Source of the DNA: Melampsora larici-populina 98AG31
Lineage: Eukaryota > Basidiomycota > Pucciniomycetes > Pucciniales > Melampsoraceae
Direction of reading: 5' to 3'
DNA: 64,000 nucleotides
NCBI RefSeq assembly: GCF_000204055.1
Contig: NW_006768772.1
Coordinates: forward strand, 135,907-199,906
The notes below the pieces were generated by a model. It saw only the letters and a list, made by a program, of their open reading frames with translations. It did no database searches and was not told where the DNA came from. Position numbers and translations under genes: made by a program. This document shows positions 1 to 10,833 of the stretch, piece after piece. The stretch's first letter is position 1. Every line of letters begins with the position of its first letter.

Positions 1-98
1 GCATAGCATCCAGCATTCTTTGAAATTTGATCTAAGATGAGCTCTTCTTCACCAGTACTCTTCTGATGAGTGCGGCGCCTGCCGCTCAATTGGGCTAG
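1..98 (+). mobile_element. 3' end of a Helitron entering from the left edge
   Basis: A GC-rich hairpin (72-85; stem GCGGC/GCCGC, loop GCCT) lies nine bases before CTAG (95-98), and the next base is T. This is the canonical 3' terminus of a Helitron: a short hairpin, then CTRR, inserted before T. Two other places in the window (15943-15970, and 30049 on the minus strand) have a nearly identical hairpin-CTAG-T structure. The body of the element lies outside the window, so no Rep/helicase can be assessed. Confidence 0.7.
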
Positions 99-2503
99 TT
101 TTTTTGTATTTTTAGACGGCATATTGTTGAATGTACTAACAAATTCATCAGATGTACACCTACAACAGAGGCTGAAATTTGGTTCCTTGGATTGGAGAGG
201 ACAATTTGAAACCTACAAATGCTTATAAAATTGGCAATTGGCAAGAAAACACTCAATTATTGGTTCATTAGAAAGCTGAACTCTGTCTCCAGATCCTTCA
301 TTGAAGTGACAGGGCAGTTTCTAGCTTTACAAAGCATCTATGTGGCTTTGTAGAAGATGACTCAAAGTGACAATAGATGCTTTGTGAGAGAAGATGAAGC
401 CTTGACTCATCATTAAGTCATTTAGAGAGAGACTCTGGCTTTCTAATGGGCTTAGAAGCGGGTCTTTTGACCAAGATTTGAAAATTTTATGTGCATTTGT
501 GGAATTCATTTTTGGAAAATACTGTGTACATGTATATCAGTCAATTTGAGAATGTTTTCTTGCCCTTCATTTACTCACAATTTTCCTCAACAGCAAAGAA
601 TTTCAGAGAATCAAACCTCTATATATACAAATAACAATTACATATATAAATACTGCCCGTAGAGGAAGACTGTGTACGCTACAGTCCAAACTTGATATTG
701 GTCTGTTATCATGTTTTGTGATATTGGTCAGATGTGTGGCCAATGTCTGCCCGTCATTGTCACAAATGATATTGCCCCAATGTTCATGAAAGACATTGGA
801 GCAATATCTTTTGAGATCAGAGCGATGTGTGTCAAATTGGTCCCGCAAAGACTGGGATACCAGTATTCAAATGTATTGAATGAACACATAAAATGGAACT
901 TTGGGGAAATCAGCAAAATCAGTTGCCAAAAGCGAGTTTCAAACACAAAATTCTGCTCCACCATCAAGCCAAAACCCTTGCCTGATTGGAATGCTCAACC
1001 GCACAGAGATTCACTTCTTCCAGGATCAGAAGACCTTCAGCTTATCATATTTGATACAAACAGTGTGGTAGGGCAAAGTACAGGCTGCCAATGAAAATTT
1101 CAAGTCAACTGTGGCGAATGGATTCAAATTGTAGAAGAACTTGATCAGCTTAAGAAATTGAGTTCCCTGACCATTAAGAGCAAATGCTTATGTATGATAT
1201 GGACTTGAAAGAAGAATCAATACTTGAGAGGAATTCTTAAGTTTAGGTAGAATCCTTTGTTGAGCTGGTGCCTTTATCAAAACCTTGCTTGAGAAACCCA
1301 TCTCTTAATAACTTTCAGACTCCTGCCAAGGCATGAGCAAGGTGTGGTACATGTCCCATGCTTCACTCCTGTGTGTTGTATCTTTGACAGCCAGGGCACA
1401 AAGCACATTGCACAAATATTGTTTTGATCACCGCACAATGTGATTTGAAACAATATTTGTGTGATGTGATTTGTGAGGATGTTGGCGCAATATTGCACCT
1501 GTCAACTCGTCGACCTGTAGTGTAGGGAAAAACTGTGGGGAAACAGCAGAGAGGAATACCAATCACAAATTATATGGATATCAATGAAGATGGAAGATAT
1601 TCAAGATCTGAGTCTTATAGTATAAGAATAGTATTTATCATCTGTGTTTTTTTCAAACCTCAATAACTTAATTATGACAAACCTTTTATCAGAACTCAAA
1701 AACATGATATCATGATATCAAATCTCAAACAATTGTACAATTAGGGTACTCAAAGTAAGTGTGTACGTGTATACATTCTGCTATATACTTTTTTGTGTGT
1801 GGAAAATGAGGCCAAAAGTATATTGGTTTCTTTTTCCCCGCCAAACAAAAGTATATAGCACCACATACTTACTTTGAGTACCCTCAATGTAAGTAAAATA
1901 AGAATAAAAGTGCAAGATAGAAGAGAAATGCTATGTGTTGTGATATTACATAGCTCACTTGAGTGGACCATCCCATAACATACCTGTTCAATCACACCAA
2001 GGCAGAGAGATCTCCTTGGTGAAAATTTAAATAGGTAAAGCATGTGATACAAATCTGATATTGGCAGTTCTAGGAGTCTTCTCTGAAATACCTTTGGTCT
2101 AAAGATCATTGAGTTTTTTGTCTAGTTTCACTTGCAAACATTAGAATCACCAAGAGCATTGTATGTATCTTCTTCATTGTGAAGAAAGAAAAAGCTAAAT
2201 AAAATCCCTGTGTGTAATGTATTGATCAAGTGTATTGTATGATATACACCCTTGTATCATCCAATGCCCTCTCTACATTTGGTGCTAGAATTTCCTAGCA
2301 AGGTAGCTAGTTGTATTGTGAACAGAAATGAATATCAAGTTTTTTCAAAAAGAGTAAACTTGTCAAGAAACATTATTAAATTCAATATTGCAGAAAACAA
2401 GACAACTCATTGATCCACATGAGGTTGAAAATGACAAAAAACAAATGTAAAGCAATTTATGAGCGTAGATCTTGTCAGAAATGGGAGTAGATTTACCATG
2501 ACA
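99..2503. other. gene-poor intergenic stretch
   Basis: There is no convincing gene. Open frames are short and lack recognisable domains. A short inverted repeat (arms 1412-1424 and 1448-1460) and a MITE-like element (1743-1884) are the only structures I can support. The left boundary is the Helitron 3' end and the right one is the stop codon of the minus-strand secreted-protein gene. Confidence 0.5.
1743..1884. mobile_element. 142-bp MITE-like element
   Basis: Terminal inverted repeats of about 17 bp (AGGGTACTCAAAGTAAG at the left, its complement at the right) bound a 142-bp AT-rich segment with no coding capacity. The flanks share CAAT-like bases but no clean target-site duplication can be defined, so the superfamily is open. 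Confidence 0.55.
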
Positions 2504-5091
2504 TCATATGGGCGTTATTGGGGACAATTGTTGGGCCCACGACTGAATTGCTTTGGCTTCACGTTGAGGAAGCCCCTGGCTTTCTCCTGCGGATGCGTCT
2601 GATCTAAAATCCTGAATTTCCCAATGGATCTGTAGCACAATAAAAAGATTTGAATAGTTTCAGGATCGATGTGGGATACTGGCAAACTGTCTGGCGAGAC
2701 TCACTTTCTTCAAGATCGTTGAGAAGATTGTTAATTGTTCCCTTGCAATACCTGAAGTGTCTGCCGTCTTACCAAGGACTTTATTTGCAAAGAAGAGTAT
2801 GTTATCGTTGAGGTAGTCTTTGTGGACCATCGATGTGATAAGTTGAGTAGCAAATTGTGGATTGTACCACAATAAGTGTAGATAGACTTCGAAGCATCCG
2901 AAATGTTGGCGTGCGTCTGCTACACTTGATAGAATAGATTCCATCTGATCATAAAGAGCCTGTGATTTTGGTAGTGCTTCTTGGTGATCAAGGCGTGGAA
3001 GGTTTGCCAAAGATTGACCAACCAATTTCATATCCTCATTTTCTTGAGCTCGTAATTTTGCACCCAGTGCTCTTCTGAATGAGGATGTCAATAGCGCAGG
3101 ATCTGGAGCGCACTGTGATCAGAATCGCATCTTTTTTCGACTCATTGAACTTCAAAATAACTCACGTAATCTGAACACCATCGCATCAAGGTCATCCAAT
3201 GGGGTTTGAAATATCGGCTGCTGCGAACCGATGTAACTCCAGACTTCCGCCACGTGAAGATCAGTTTGATCACGGTAAATTTTGTCAAACAGCATAGGCC
3301 TCGATTCTGGCCGGATCACAAACCTCGCATTGAGGAGATGAAGTAATTCTACCTTTTCGCTCATGTCAAGCGGGTCGGATTTCATTGCGTCTAAAATTGT
3401 TTGAATCAAGTTATCGGTTGGCGGTAATTTATCTTCTAACAGGCCTAAAGCAAGAGTATACGCCTTTCTACCTGATTCAACATGATGGTCCCTATTTTCC
3501 AAGAATAATTTGATTGCTTCTTGTGCCTTTGGCTTCAAGAAATTTGTCATGAACTTCTCATGGGTTAACAACTGGACAATCTCTCCTCTGTACTCGGGAA
3601 ATCTCCACAAGTAGGCTATCATAGCATTGGCATAAGTTGCGTCTTCGCCACTCAGTGTGTTTCCGGCTATCAAGTTTCTAAGCTCTGATGTGAATTTTTT
3701 GATCGTCCCTTCATCCTTAGGAAGTCGATTTCCCAACAAGTAGCGCGAGGTCAAAACATGGATTCCCTGTGGGTAGTCCCGCGAAAGACCTTCTTTTATA
3801 GAATCTTCATGGCGTGACATGAAAGCAGCGCGATCAAAACATTCCCTAACATCTGTTAAAATTGCCGACTTAGTTAACACGATCAAGTTCCGCAAAATCA
3901 GAACACTTACCGGGGGATTTCCGCTCAAGCCGCTTGGTGAAATGGGATTCTATCTCAGCTGCCAGAGCTTTGCGATGATCTGAAATCGATAGATACCATT
4001 TCAGTGTTCACAAAGCATACAATCTCTCAGTGTCCCATACGCACCACGGGTGAAGAAGAGCTCTAAAGCAGTCTGGAAGCTTAAGCTGTGTTGGGCAAAT
4101 CCGTCTTCCAGAGATTTTGAGTTCTGAGGCAAATAGTCCTTGAGATACTGGATAATGCCTATAACACGAAGTCTATTCAAATAGACTGATGTCTTGCCTT
4201 TGAGTGCTTCACAACCCAATCCCAAGGAGTCGATGATTTCCTCATTATAATTTTTGAACTTGAATCTTTTAGATATTGAAAAATTTTCGAAACCGTTAGC
4301 GCGAAGGCGTGCAATTGACAAAAGAAACTCCGCCATATTTTCCTCTTGGTTTTTCATCATGACATCACCAATATTTTTCATAAAATTCTTGTAGGGGCTC
4401 AGCGATTTTGACCACTCTCGTGAATATGGAGACCAGTGCTTTTTGTTCCTGAAACACTCTTGCGACAAAAAAACATAAAGATTATCGGTGTTCATTAGAG
4501 CTATCTTGAAGTTGTCATGAGTTCTTTTCAAAGCATCTTCAGAATTTAAATATGAAAGTCAGTTTTGATGTTGAAAAAAATGGTTGTGACTTATGCGAAA
4601 GGATTCAAACCTGGTAGATTTTCCTGGTGAGTTGAGAAATTTATCAGCTCTTTCTCAGAGTTGGCGAGTTTTCCAACCTCTATTCCACTCGATGCTCTCG
4701 ATCGCTTCGGGTACTCTAATCCGGAGGTCAAGTGATCTGAAACATCCTCTGAACGCGGGTCTCGGAATTGAGTTGAAAATTCTAGACGCTCTCCTGAAGT
4801 CTTTGAACCGTGTCCAATATTCTCGTCTAATAGCTTTGGCGATCCTACTCTTGATGTCGATGGGTCTAGATTTTGAGTTGATGAACCTGAGACCCGATCC
4901 TTCAGGGTTAATGAGTTTTGCTCCTCTAGCATAGAGGGGAACAAATGTGGAACCTCTTCTGAAGCCATTGTGTGAGTTGATACATCCGGTACCAAATCTC
5001 CGTGTAGTGGAGACAACTTTGGCTGTGCTACATCGAAGGTCGTCGAAAGGCTCACGGCTAAGAACGAATGGATTATATAAGATTTCAACAT
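2504..5091 (-). CDS. predicted secreted protein of unknown function, six exons
   Basis: My model joins exons 5091-4611, 4536-4021, 3979-3911, 3852-3166, 3102-2705 and 2629-2504 into 758 codons. All five introns (41-75 nt) have GT and AG ends and phases that fit. The start at 5091 is chosen because it opens with a signal-peptide-like stretch (MLKSYIIHSFLAVSLSTTF). An upstream in-frame ATG at 5139 would bury it. Residues 25-160 are polar and probably disordered (Ser, Glu, Pro rich). The rest is Leu/Lys/Glu rich and looks alpha-helical, with no transmembrane segment after the signal. The last exon was found by using the gtgagt donor at 2704, which avoids a near-by TGA. I recognise no catalytic family. 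Large secreted proteins of this layout are common in rusts, so an effector or apoplastic role is possible but only inferred. Exon 3 (69 nt) and the 41-nt intron are the least certain parts. Confidence 0.7.
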
Positions 5092-5767
5092 GGCTTTCCC
5101 TTCTTCCCAGCGTATAGCGTATAAAGTGTTTTTTAACAAGAAGACTGTTTATGGGAAACTTCATTGCAGCTGCACGTGGATGGAGTCTACACTTATATCC
5201 TCGCAGTTTGAGATTCTTCATTCTCAATAACAAGAATAATGTGACAAGTATGGTGTCAAGTTCAAAACCTCTTGACTAAGCCCCTCGTGCGGCCGCGACG
5301 AATGCAACCGCGCGAGGTGCTCAATTCAGCTCAATAAACTAAGGACGAGTTGAAAATAATCGTACCCAATACCAGCTGAAGTTGATTGCACTACTTCTCT
5401 TAGTCGATACCAGGAACAATATTTACCCCATAGGAAAGAGAAAATGATAAAACCACACCTGTCTGGTACGTGCTTCGGTTACCCTGGGTGACTCATTGAA
5501 ACTCAAGGCAATAATTATCTGACGGGCTGACCGGGTACATATCTCATCGTTATAATTGTTGTTTTCATAAATAAGATCAATCATGAAACTACTCACCGGA
5601 AAGCATTGGTTTGAGTCTCATAATGTAGGCATGGTCAACTACGAACTAAAAAAGAGTACACTGCCTGCTGCCTGGCATACACGATGGACTTGAGGTGTTT
5701 TTTCGGTTGGGGCTTGTGGCCGAGTCTTTTTATTTCTGTGTCGGTGAAGGATTCGGTTTGTGTGAAT
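5092..5767. other. intergenic, upstream of the secreted-protein gene
   Basis: This holds the promoter side of the minus-strand gene at 2504-5091 and the broken left edge of hAT-1 copy L. I see no coding sequence. The hAT-1 terminal sequence that should precede 5768, judging from copy R, is absent, so a deletion or rearrangement ended similarity there. Confidence 0.5.
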
Positions 5768-8434
5768 CTTAGCCCCGATCGGGAGCACATGCTCCCGATC
5801 GGAACACACATGTGAGTACAGGGACCTGCAGTACTCACATGTATGTGAGTACTGAGGCCTGGTACTCAAGGGCTCCTCCAAATTTGGCGCCCCCAACTCA
5901 TATCTCGATCTAACCCGCGCGCACCATGTTTGGATGAGTACGCTCATTGTATACTCATCCAAACAAGGAACCTACGATATCGGACACGCATCCAAACAAC
6001 CAACTGACAATTTCCAAACAACCAACGTACGATTTTGGTTATCCCCTCTTTCAAGATTTGACTTTCACGCCTTTCTTCATTCAGTCCTCCACGAGTCCAC
6101 CCTATTTCATGACCTCTCTCCACCTTTCAGAAGAGTCTTGATCATATCTTCAGCCTCAAGTAACAATCTAACTTATCTGGATTCTCACTACCCCACTTAT
6201 CAAGCCCCAAGGAACTGTTGACTTCGTCTATATACGCCTTGGATCTAGATTTTTGGATTGTCTCGATCGAAATGGGACTCATGGCACCAGATAGCGCTGG
6301 TAGCCACATTGTAATGTGGCTGCCTGCGCTAGCGTGGGTCAACTTGGATATGAAGGCGTTAGGCAACCTTGATTGGGTATTGGACGCACGGTGAGTACGA
6401 AGGATCCTATTAATCACGTCTCAGCTGTTACTAACCGCTCCTTCACGTCTCTCTTCCTGCTCATTTTCATCGGTTTATTTTCAATCTCCCTCAGACCAGT
6501 TCAATATTTTGAAAGCATGCCTAAAGTTCAATCTAAATCTACTCCAGCCCTGTCTCCTTACGCCCGTCGCGGTACAACGACCGCTACGTCTACTCCTCGT
6601 GTCTTGTCTGCGTCTAACTCTCGTGTCACAACCGCCAGTCGTCCTGCTAGTGGATCTGGGGTTTTCTCACAACCCGGTAGTCAACGCATCACGATTACGA
6701 ATCAAGACGATGAAGAGGTTGAAGACACCGTATTGAGCACAGGCAAAAATCGATCTGATGTGTACCTCTATTATGATGTAAGATATATTTCACTTGATGT
6801 ATTTCTATATAAGGCTATCTAATTAGGTAAAATCACTCTCACTAACAATGTCACTGTCTTTGTTCCATTAGGATCTGAAGGCTTCGCCTGACGTCACAAA
6901 CGGGGACGACTCAAAGTGGTATTCCTGCCTCCATTGCCCGTTAGTATCTCTAGGACTTTGGACTCCCACGTGCTTTGGGCTTACCACCGATTCTCACAGG
7001 ATGGACGTCCAGATTACTGGACGTCCCAACTCGGGCCTACACAAACATTGCCGCAAGTGTCCTGGACTTCCAGAGGCGTGGATGAATCGATTGCCAGGAA
7101 GTATTGCTCCTAACAAGGATCCGCTGGTCGCCGCCGAGCGGCACAAGCAGCTTAGGACTCTCATTGTAGGCGCGGTGATCAGCAAGAACCTGCCTTTCAC
7201 CATCTTTGAAGGCGACCTTATGCAGTCTGCCTTGCGTGCAATCTGCCCCGGCTTTTGTTTTCCCGGACGGATGTCCATTAAATCGGACTCAGAGGCGCTG
7301 TTCGTCGACTTGGAAGCAAGACTGATAGCCAAAATCGCACGAGTCCCTGGTTCCATCTCGACGGCCACTGATTGCTGGACCTCAGCCGACTATTCTCACA
7401 CTTACATGGCAATTAATGGTTTCTTTTTCAATTCCAAGGGTCTCTTCTGTCGTCGACTCCTTGCTTTCAAGGTATTGTTTTTTCTTGTATTAATGTTATC
7501 CAATCCCTCGTTTGCTAATTCAAATCGTTTTCCTTCTGACAGACTCTGAAAGGAACACACACGGGTGAAAATCTAGCCCAAGTGTATTGGGAGGCGCTCG
7601 AACACGTCGGGGCACTACGTAATCATTATTCGGTCACCGGAGCCAACGCTTCGTCCAACCGTGCCATGGTACGCCTTCTAGGAGACCGTTATAGGCAAAT
7701 CGGGATCCACTGGCCTTTCGATTCTCAATTTCATGGTTGTATGTGTCATGTTGTTAATCTGGTCGCCAAGGATTTTTTGGAGGGGATGGGCGAGTTGACC
7801 AAAGCAGATATCGCCGCATATGAGGAGGCCGGACTCGCCGAGACATGCTCTTCTTTTGAGCCGGACGAGCTGCCTTCCAACGAAGTCAACTATAGGCCCG
7901 AGGAATCGCCCAACAGAAGTACTACGAACTCTACCGTCAAACAAGCTTCTTTGGACGTCCACGGGCTTACTGAAGAAGAATATAATCCTTTTGACTTTAC
8001 TCAAGACCCTGTAACAACCTCCTCGGTTCCCAGCTCGACTCAAAAGAAGAAGACCACTGTTGTTAGTCAAATACGAGCATTAGATACCCACATTTGCAAG
8101 AGTCCGCTTGAACTGGAGTGCTACATTACCATTTGTAGTTTACGCCCGCTGGGTGAGTGCTCATACGAGCAGTGAGCACTCGCCGCCTGAGCATATGTGA
8201 ATCTACTCACTCAGAGCAGTATGCCGCGTGAGTTTGCTTATTTGGTGAGTCGGTCACTGCGCCTAGGACTCGCAGACGGGGCGATAATGAGTCCCGTCCT
8301 CATTGGACCGCTACTATTACATACAGCCAGAGCATTGTACTCTAGGTTGTCACTACATCGTGCGGTACTCAAAATGAGTCCCTCGGACCGCGCGCCCAGA
8401 TTATGAGCGTGAGTAGCTCAAACCTGCATCCCTG
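5768..8434 (+). mobile_element. hAT-1 copy L, 5'-truncated with internal deletion
   Basis: From 5768 to 8434 the sequence is nearly identical to the reverse complement of copy R. The right terminus reads ...CAAACCTGCATCCCTG, the inverse of the CAGGGATGCAGG terminus of copy R. The left terminus is missing. Relative to R, about 1.3 kb is deleted at about 8127, joining transposase exon 3 directly to the 3' non-coding region. The 8 bases after the right end (8435-8442, ATTGAACC) are a target-site duplication, whose partner sits beside the far end of copy R. Subterminal palindromes around GAGTACTC and GTTTGGATGAG are shared by both copies. Confidence 0.85.
6517..8127 (+). pseudogene. hAT-1 transposase, 3'-truncated (copy L)
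   Basis: Exons 6517-6777, 6872-7471 and 7543 to about 8127 encode the first roughly 480 residues of a hAT transposase. The N-terminus is Ser/Thr/Arg rich. Next comes a BED-like zinc finger, with CLHC from exon 2 and a later HKHCRKC. The first catalytic region follows (TDCWTSADYSHTYMAI, including the conserved Asp of hAT enzymes), and then the second Asp region in exon 3 (VTGANASSNRAM). Reading is open until the internal deletion, which removes the exons for the insertion/dimerisation domain. It cannot be an active enzyme, but the N-terminal DNA-binding part could still be made. The junction retains only two or three bases of shared sequence. Confidence 0.85.
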
Positions 8435-8597
8435 ATTGAACCTAATAGAGGCCCGTGGTGTCATAAATGTACCTCTGTGTACCTCCAAAGGATCTGGGAA
8501 CACAGCCATTTTGTCAGAACTGGATGAGAGTTACTGAAAAATTGAGTACAGAGAACCGCGCGTACAGAATTTGCATTCCGGGTTTGGGGGTCTGTCC
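8435..8597. other. spacer between the two hAT-1 copies
   Basis: This 163-bp unique segment lies between the right end of copy L and the right (3') end of copy R. It starts with ATTGAACC, a target-site duplication copy, and ends with GTCTGTCC against the R terminus. No gene is visible. Confidence 0.6.
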
Positions 8598-8670
8598 CAG
8601 GGATGCAGGTTTGAGCTACTCACGCTCATAATCTGGGCGCGCGGTCCGAGGGACTCATTTTGAGTACCGC

Positions 8671-10337
8671 TGTGGAAATCAAAAGATGTCTACCTTACAG
8701 ATCTTATAAACACCTCATTTTGCTTTAAAATTCAAAGTTTCATTTTATTCAAGAAGACTATCTTCAAATTCATAGTTCATTTCTTTTAAATATCTTATTT
8801 TTGAGATCATTATGTTATCAACACAGTTTTTTTGCATTTTCTTTTAGATCATTTTTTATATACATATACTTTTACTTCATTTCAGTTTACTCAAGTCAAG
8901 ACAATCAGGAAGCAATTTCTAGATTATAAAAAAAAAAAGTAGACAACATCAAATCAAAACACAAATTAAAGTCTTACTCAACCCTTTTGGTCCAGCTTAA
9001 ACAAACCACCAAGAAAATGAAATAAAAGTACTTTTAGTTACTATGAAATCAACAAGAACTAGAAGAAGAAACACAAAACATGAAACATGAGTTACTCACA
9101 ATGGAACATTTCACTTGAAAGATATCAATCAGAGGTACAGAATTAATCAAATTGAAAAGAAACCTATTGATCAATCTAGGAGGTTCTAGAAGGCCAAGAG
9201 TACAGCCAATTCAATAACTAGATCAACAAGAAAAATCGAAAATAAGAATAACTTACTACATAATTGGAATCGGTCGGAGGTAAAATTTTGAGAAGAAGAG
9301 AATGATTGAATTGAAGGAATTGAAATAAAAGATCAAGATCGAAATAAAAATAAAGGGAGGAGATAAAGAATTCAAGAAGTCAGTAAACAAAACAAAAGAA
9401 GAAAAGGAAACCAAACAAAAGCAACATACCTGGGTGTTAAAACCAAATGATCGAGTCGAATAGGGGTTAATTAACAAACAGATCCGTCGATTAGAGGTGT
9501 GAAAAGGGAAGGAGTTAAAAGAAAATCGGTCGGAGCGAAGTAAAGAATCGGTCGGAGTCGATCAAGTGGAACAAGAAGAATCGGTCGGAGTTATGAGGGT
9601 GGAAAGGTATAAAAGGGAGGCTAGTTGAGGAGGAGAGGAAGGGAGTTGGTTCATCTTGTGTGGAGGATCGAATCGAATCGATCTAAAGTGTTCTTTGTTG
9701 TGTTCTTGAGTGTTTTGTCTAAGTGTATTCCTCGAGATTGATTCGAGTGGTCCGTGTTTTTTTTAATCGTTAGTTCTAGACCTAAAGTAAAAGATCAATA
9801 GGAGAAAGGTTATATATATTAGTTTGTGTATCGAGTTGACATTTTTTGACAGATCACAGCCAAAAAGTCAACTGGGTCAACCGGGTTTTTACAAACCGGG
9901 TCTACTTTGAGAACCCCTATTGTTGAAGTCGAGTGGGATAAGGGTTACTGTTCCCTTTATTTTTTTAATTTCTTTATTTTGTTAGATCTGAACTCGAGTC
10001 AGGGCCAACAAGGAAGGACTGCACCTGGGTTCAAATCCAGTGCAAGCTGTGTTTTTTTAATTTTTGTTTTTTTCATTTTTATATTAAATTTTGTGTGTGG
10101 CTCAGTTGTGGGAGGGATAAATAGGGTTTATAAAGTGTGAATATCCTTGTACGGGGTAAATTAGGTTTACGGGAAACTTGTAAAGGCGGAAGTGTTAAGA
10201 ATTGTCCTACGTAATTTTTTCGTAGAATTTCTTAGGTTGAAGGCAGCTTCGCAGCAACTTAGTTTCATCCGTCCTTCTTGACGGTGATTCTTACCTTCTC
10301 CGGCTCAGCCTACGCTACACTGCGTAGGAGTTCTACA
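8671..10337. mobile_element. solo LTR (about 1.67 kb) inside hAT-1 copy R
   Basis: Comparison with copy L shows that sequence continuous in L is split in R by this insert. It begins TGTGGAA and ends TTCTACA (TG...CA, with short inverted ends). It is flanked by CCGC (8667-8670 and 10338-10341), or ACCGC if the A is counted. No coding region of a retroelement is present, and a TATA box lies at 9608. These are the marks of a solo LTR left by recombination between two LTRs. A short open frame (9907-10140) is not credible as a gene. Confidence 0.72.
9608..9615 (+). promoter_or_regulatory. TATA box of the solo LTR
   Basis: TATAAAAG sits mid-LTR and is followed by a short purine-rich stretch, as expected of an LTR promoter driving rightward transcription. 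Since hAT-1 R is read leftwards, any activity would run antisense through the hAT transposase. Confidence 0.45.
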
Positions 10338-10833
10338 CCGCATGATGTAGTGACAACCTAGAGTACATTGCTCTGGCTGTATGCAATAGTAGCGGTCCAA
10401 TGAGGACAGGACTCATTATTGCCCCGTCTGCGAGTCCTAGGCCCAGTGACCGACTCACCAAATAAGCAAACTCACGCGGCATACTGCTCTGAGTGAGTAG
10501 ATTCACATATGCTCAGGCGGCGAGTGCTCACTGCTCATATGAGCACTCACCCAGCCGGCGTAAACTTGGCGGCACTTAGGGGCAGACCTTAAAAGTCAAA
10601 TTTTTTGGTTAATGTATCACTCACTCTCTCAACCACTGTCATGTGGGGTTAGTAGTTCAGGACACATTGGCAAAGGGTGGTATTTTTGTATATTTGTAAA
10701 CGCAAATTGATGTAAATGTATAATTCCTTCGGGCACAGTTTCATGTTTGTCTAATTACAAGGCAGTTTTTTTTGGGTAAACATCGGGGCACGTCAAATAA
10801 AATAACATTGGTTTGACTGAAAAGGGACCGAAG

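Noticed and set aside
72..98. GC hairpin followed by a T run as a bacterial-type terminator
   Set aside because: The genome is fungal, and the same hairpin plus CTAG at three sites fits Helitron ends.
4593..5233. Open frames on both strands overlapping exon 1 of the secreted-protein gene
   Set aside because: They lack signals, domains and splice support, and the minus-strand frame with the signal peptide explains the region.
7001..8070. Minus-strand frames opposite the hAT-1 transposase
   Set aside because: They are mirror frames of a well-supported transposase and have no motifs.
10000..10050. tRNA-like or SINE B-box sequence (GGTTCAAATCC)
   Set aside because: The flanks do not form acceptor, D or anticodon arms and no A-box is evident. 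It lies inside the solo LTR.
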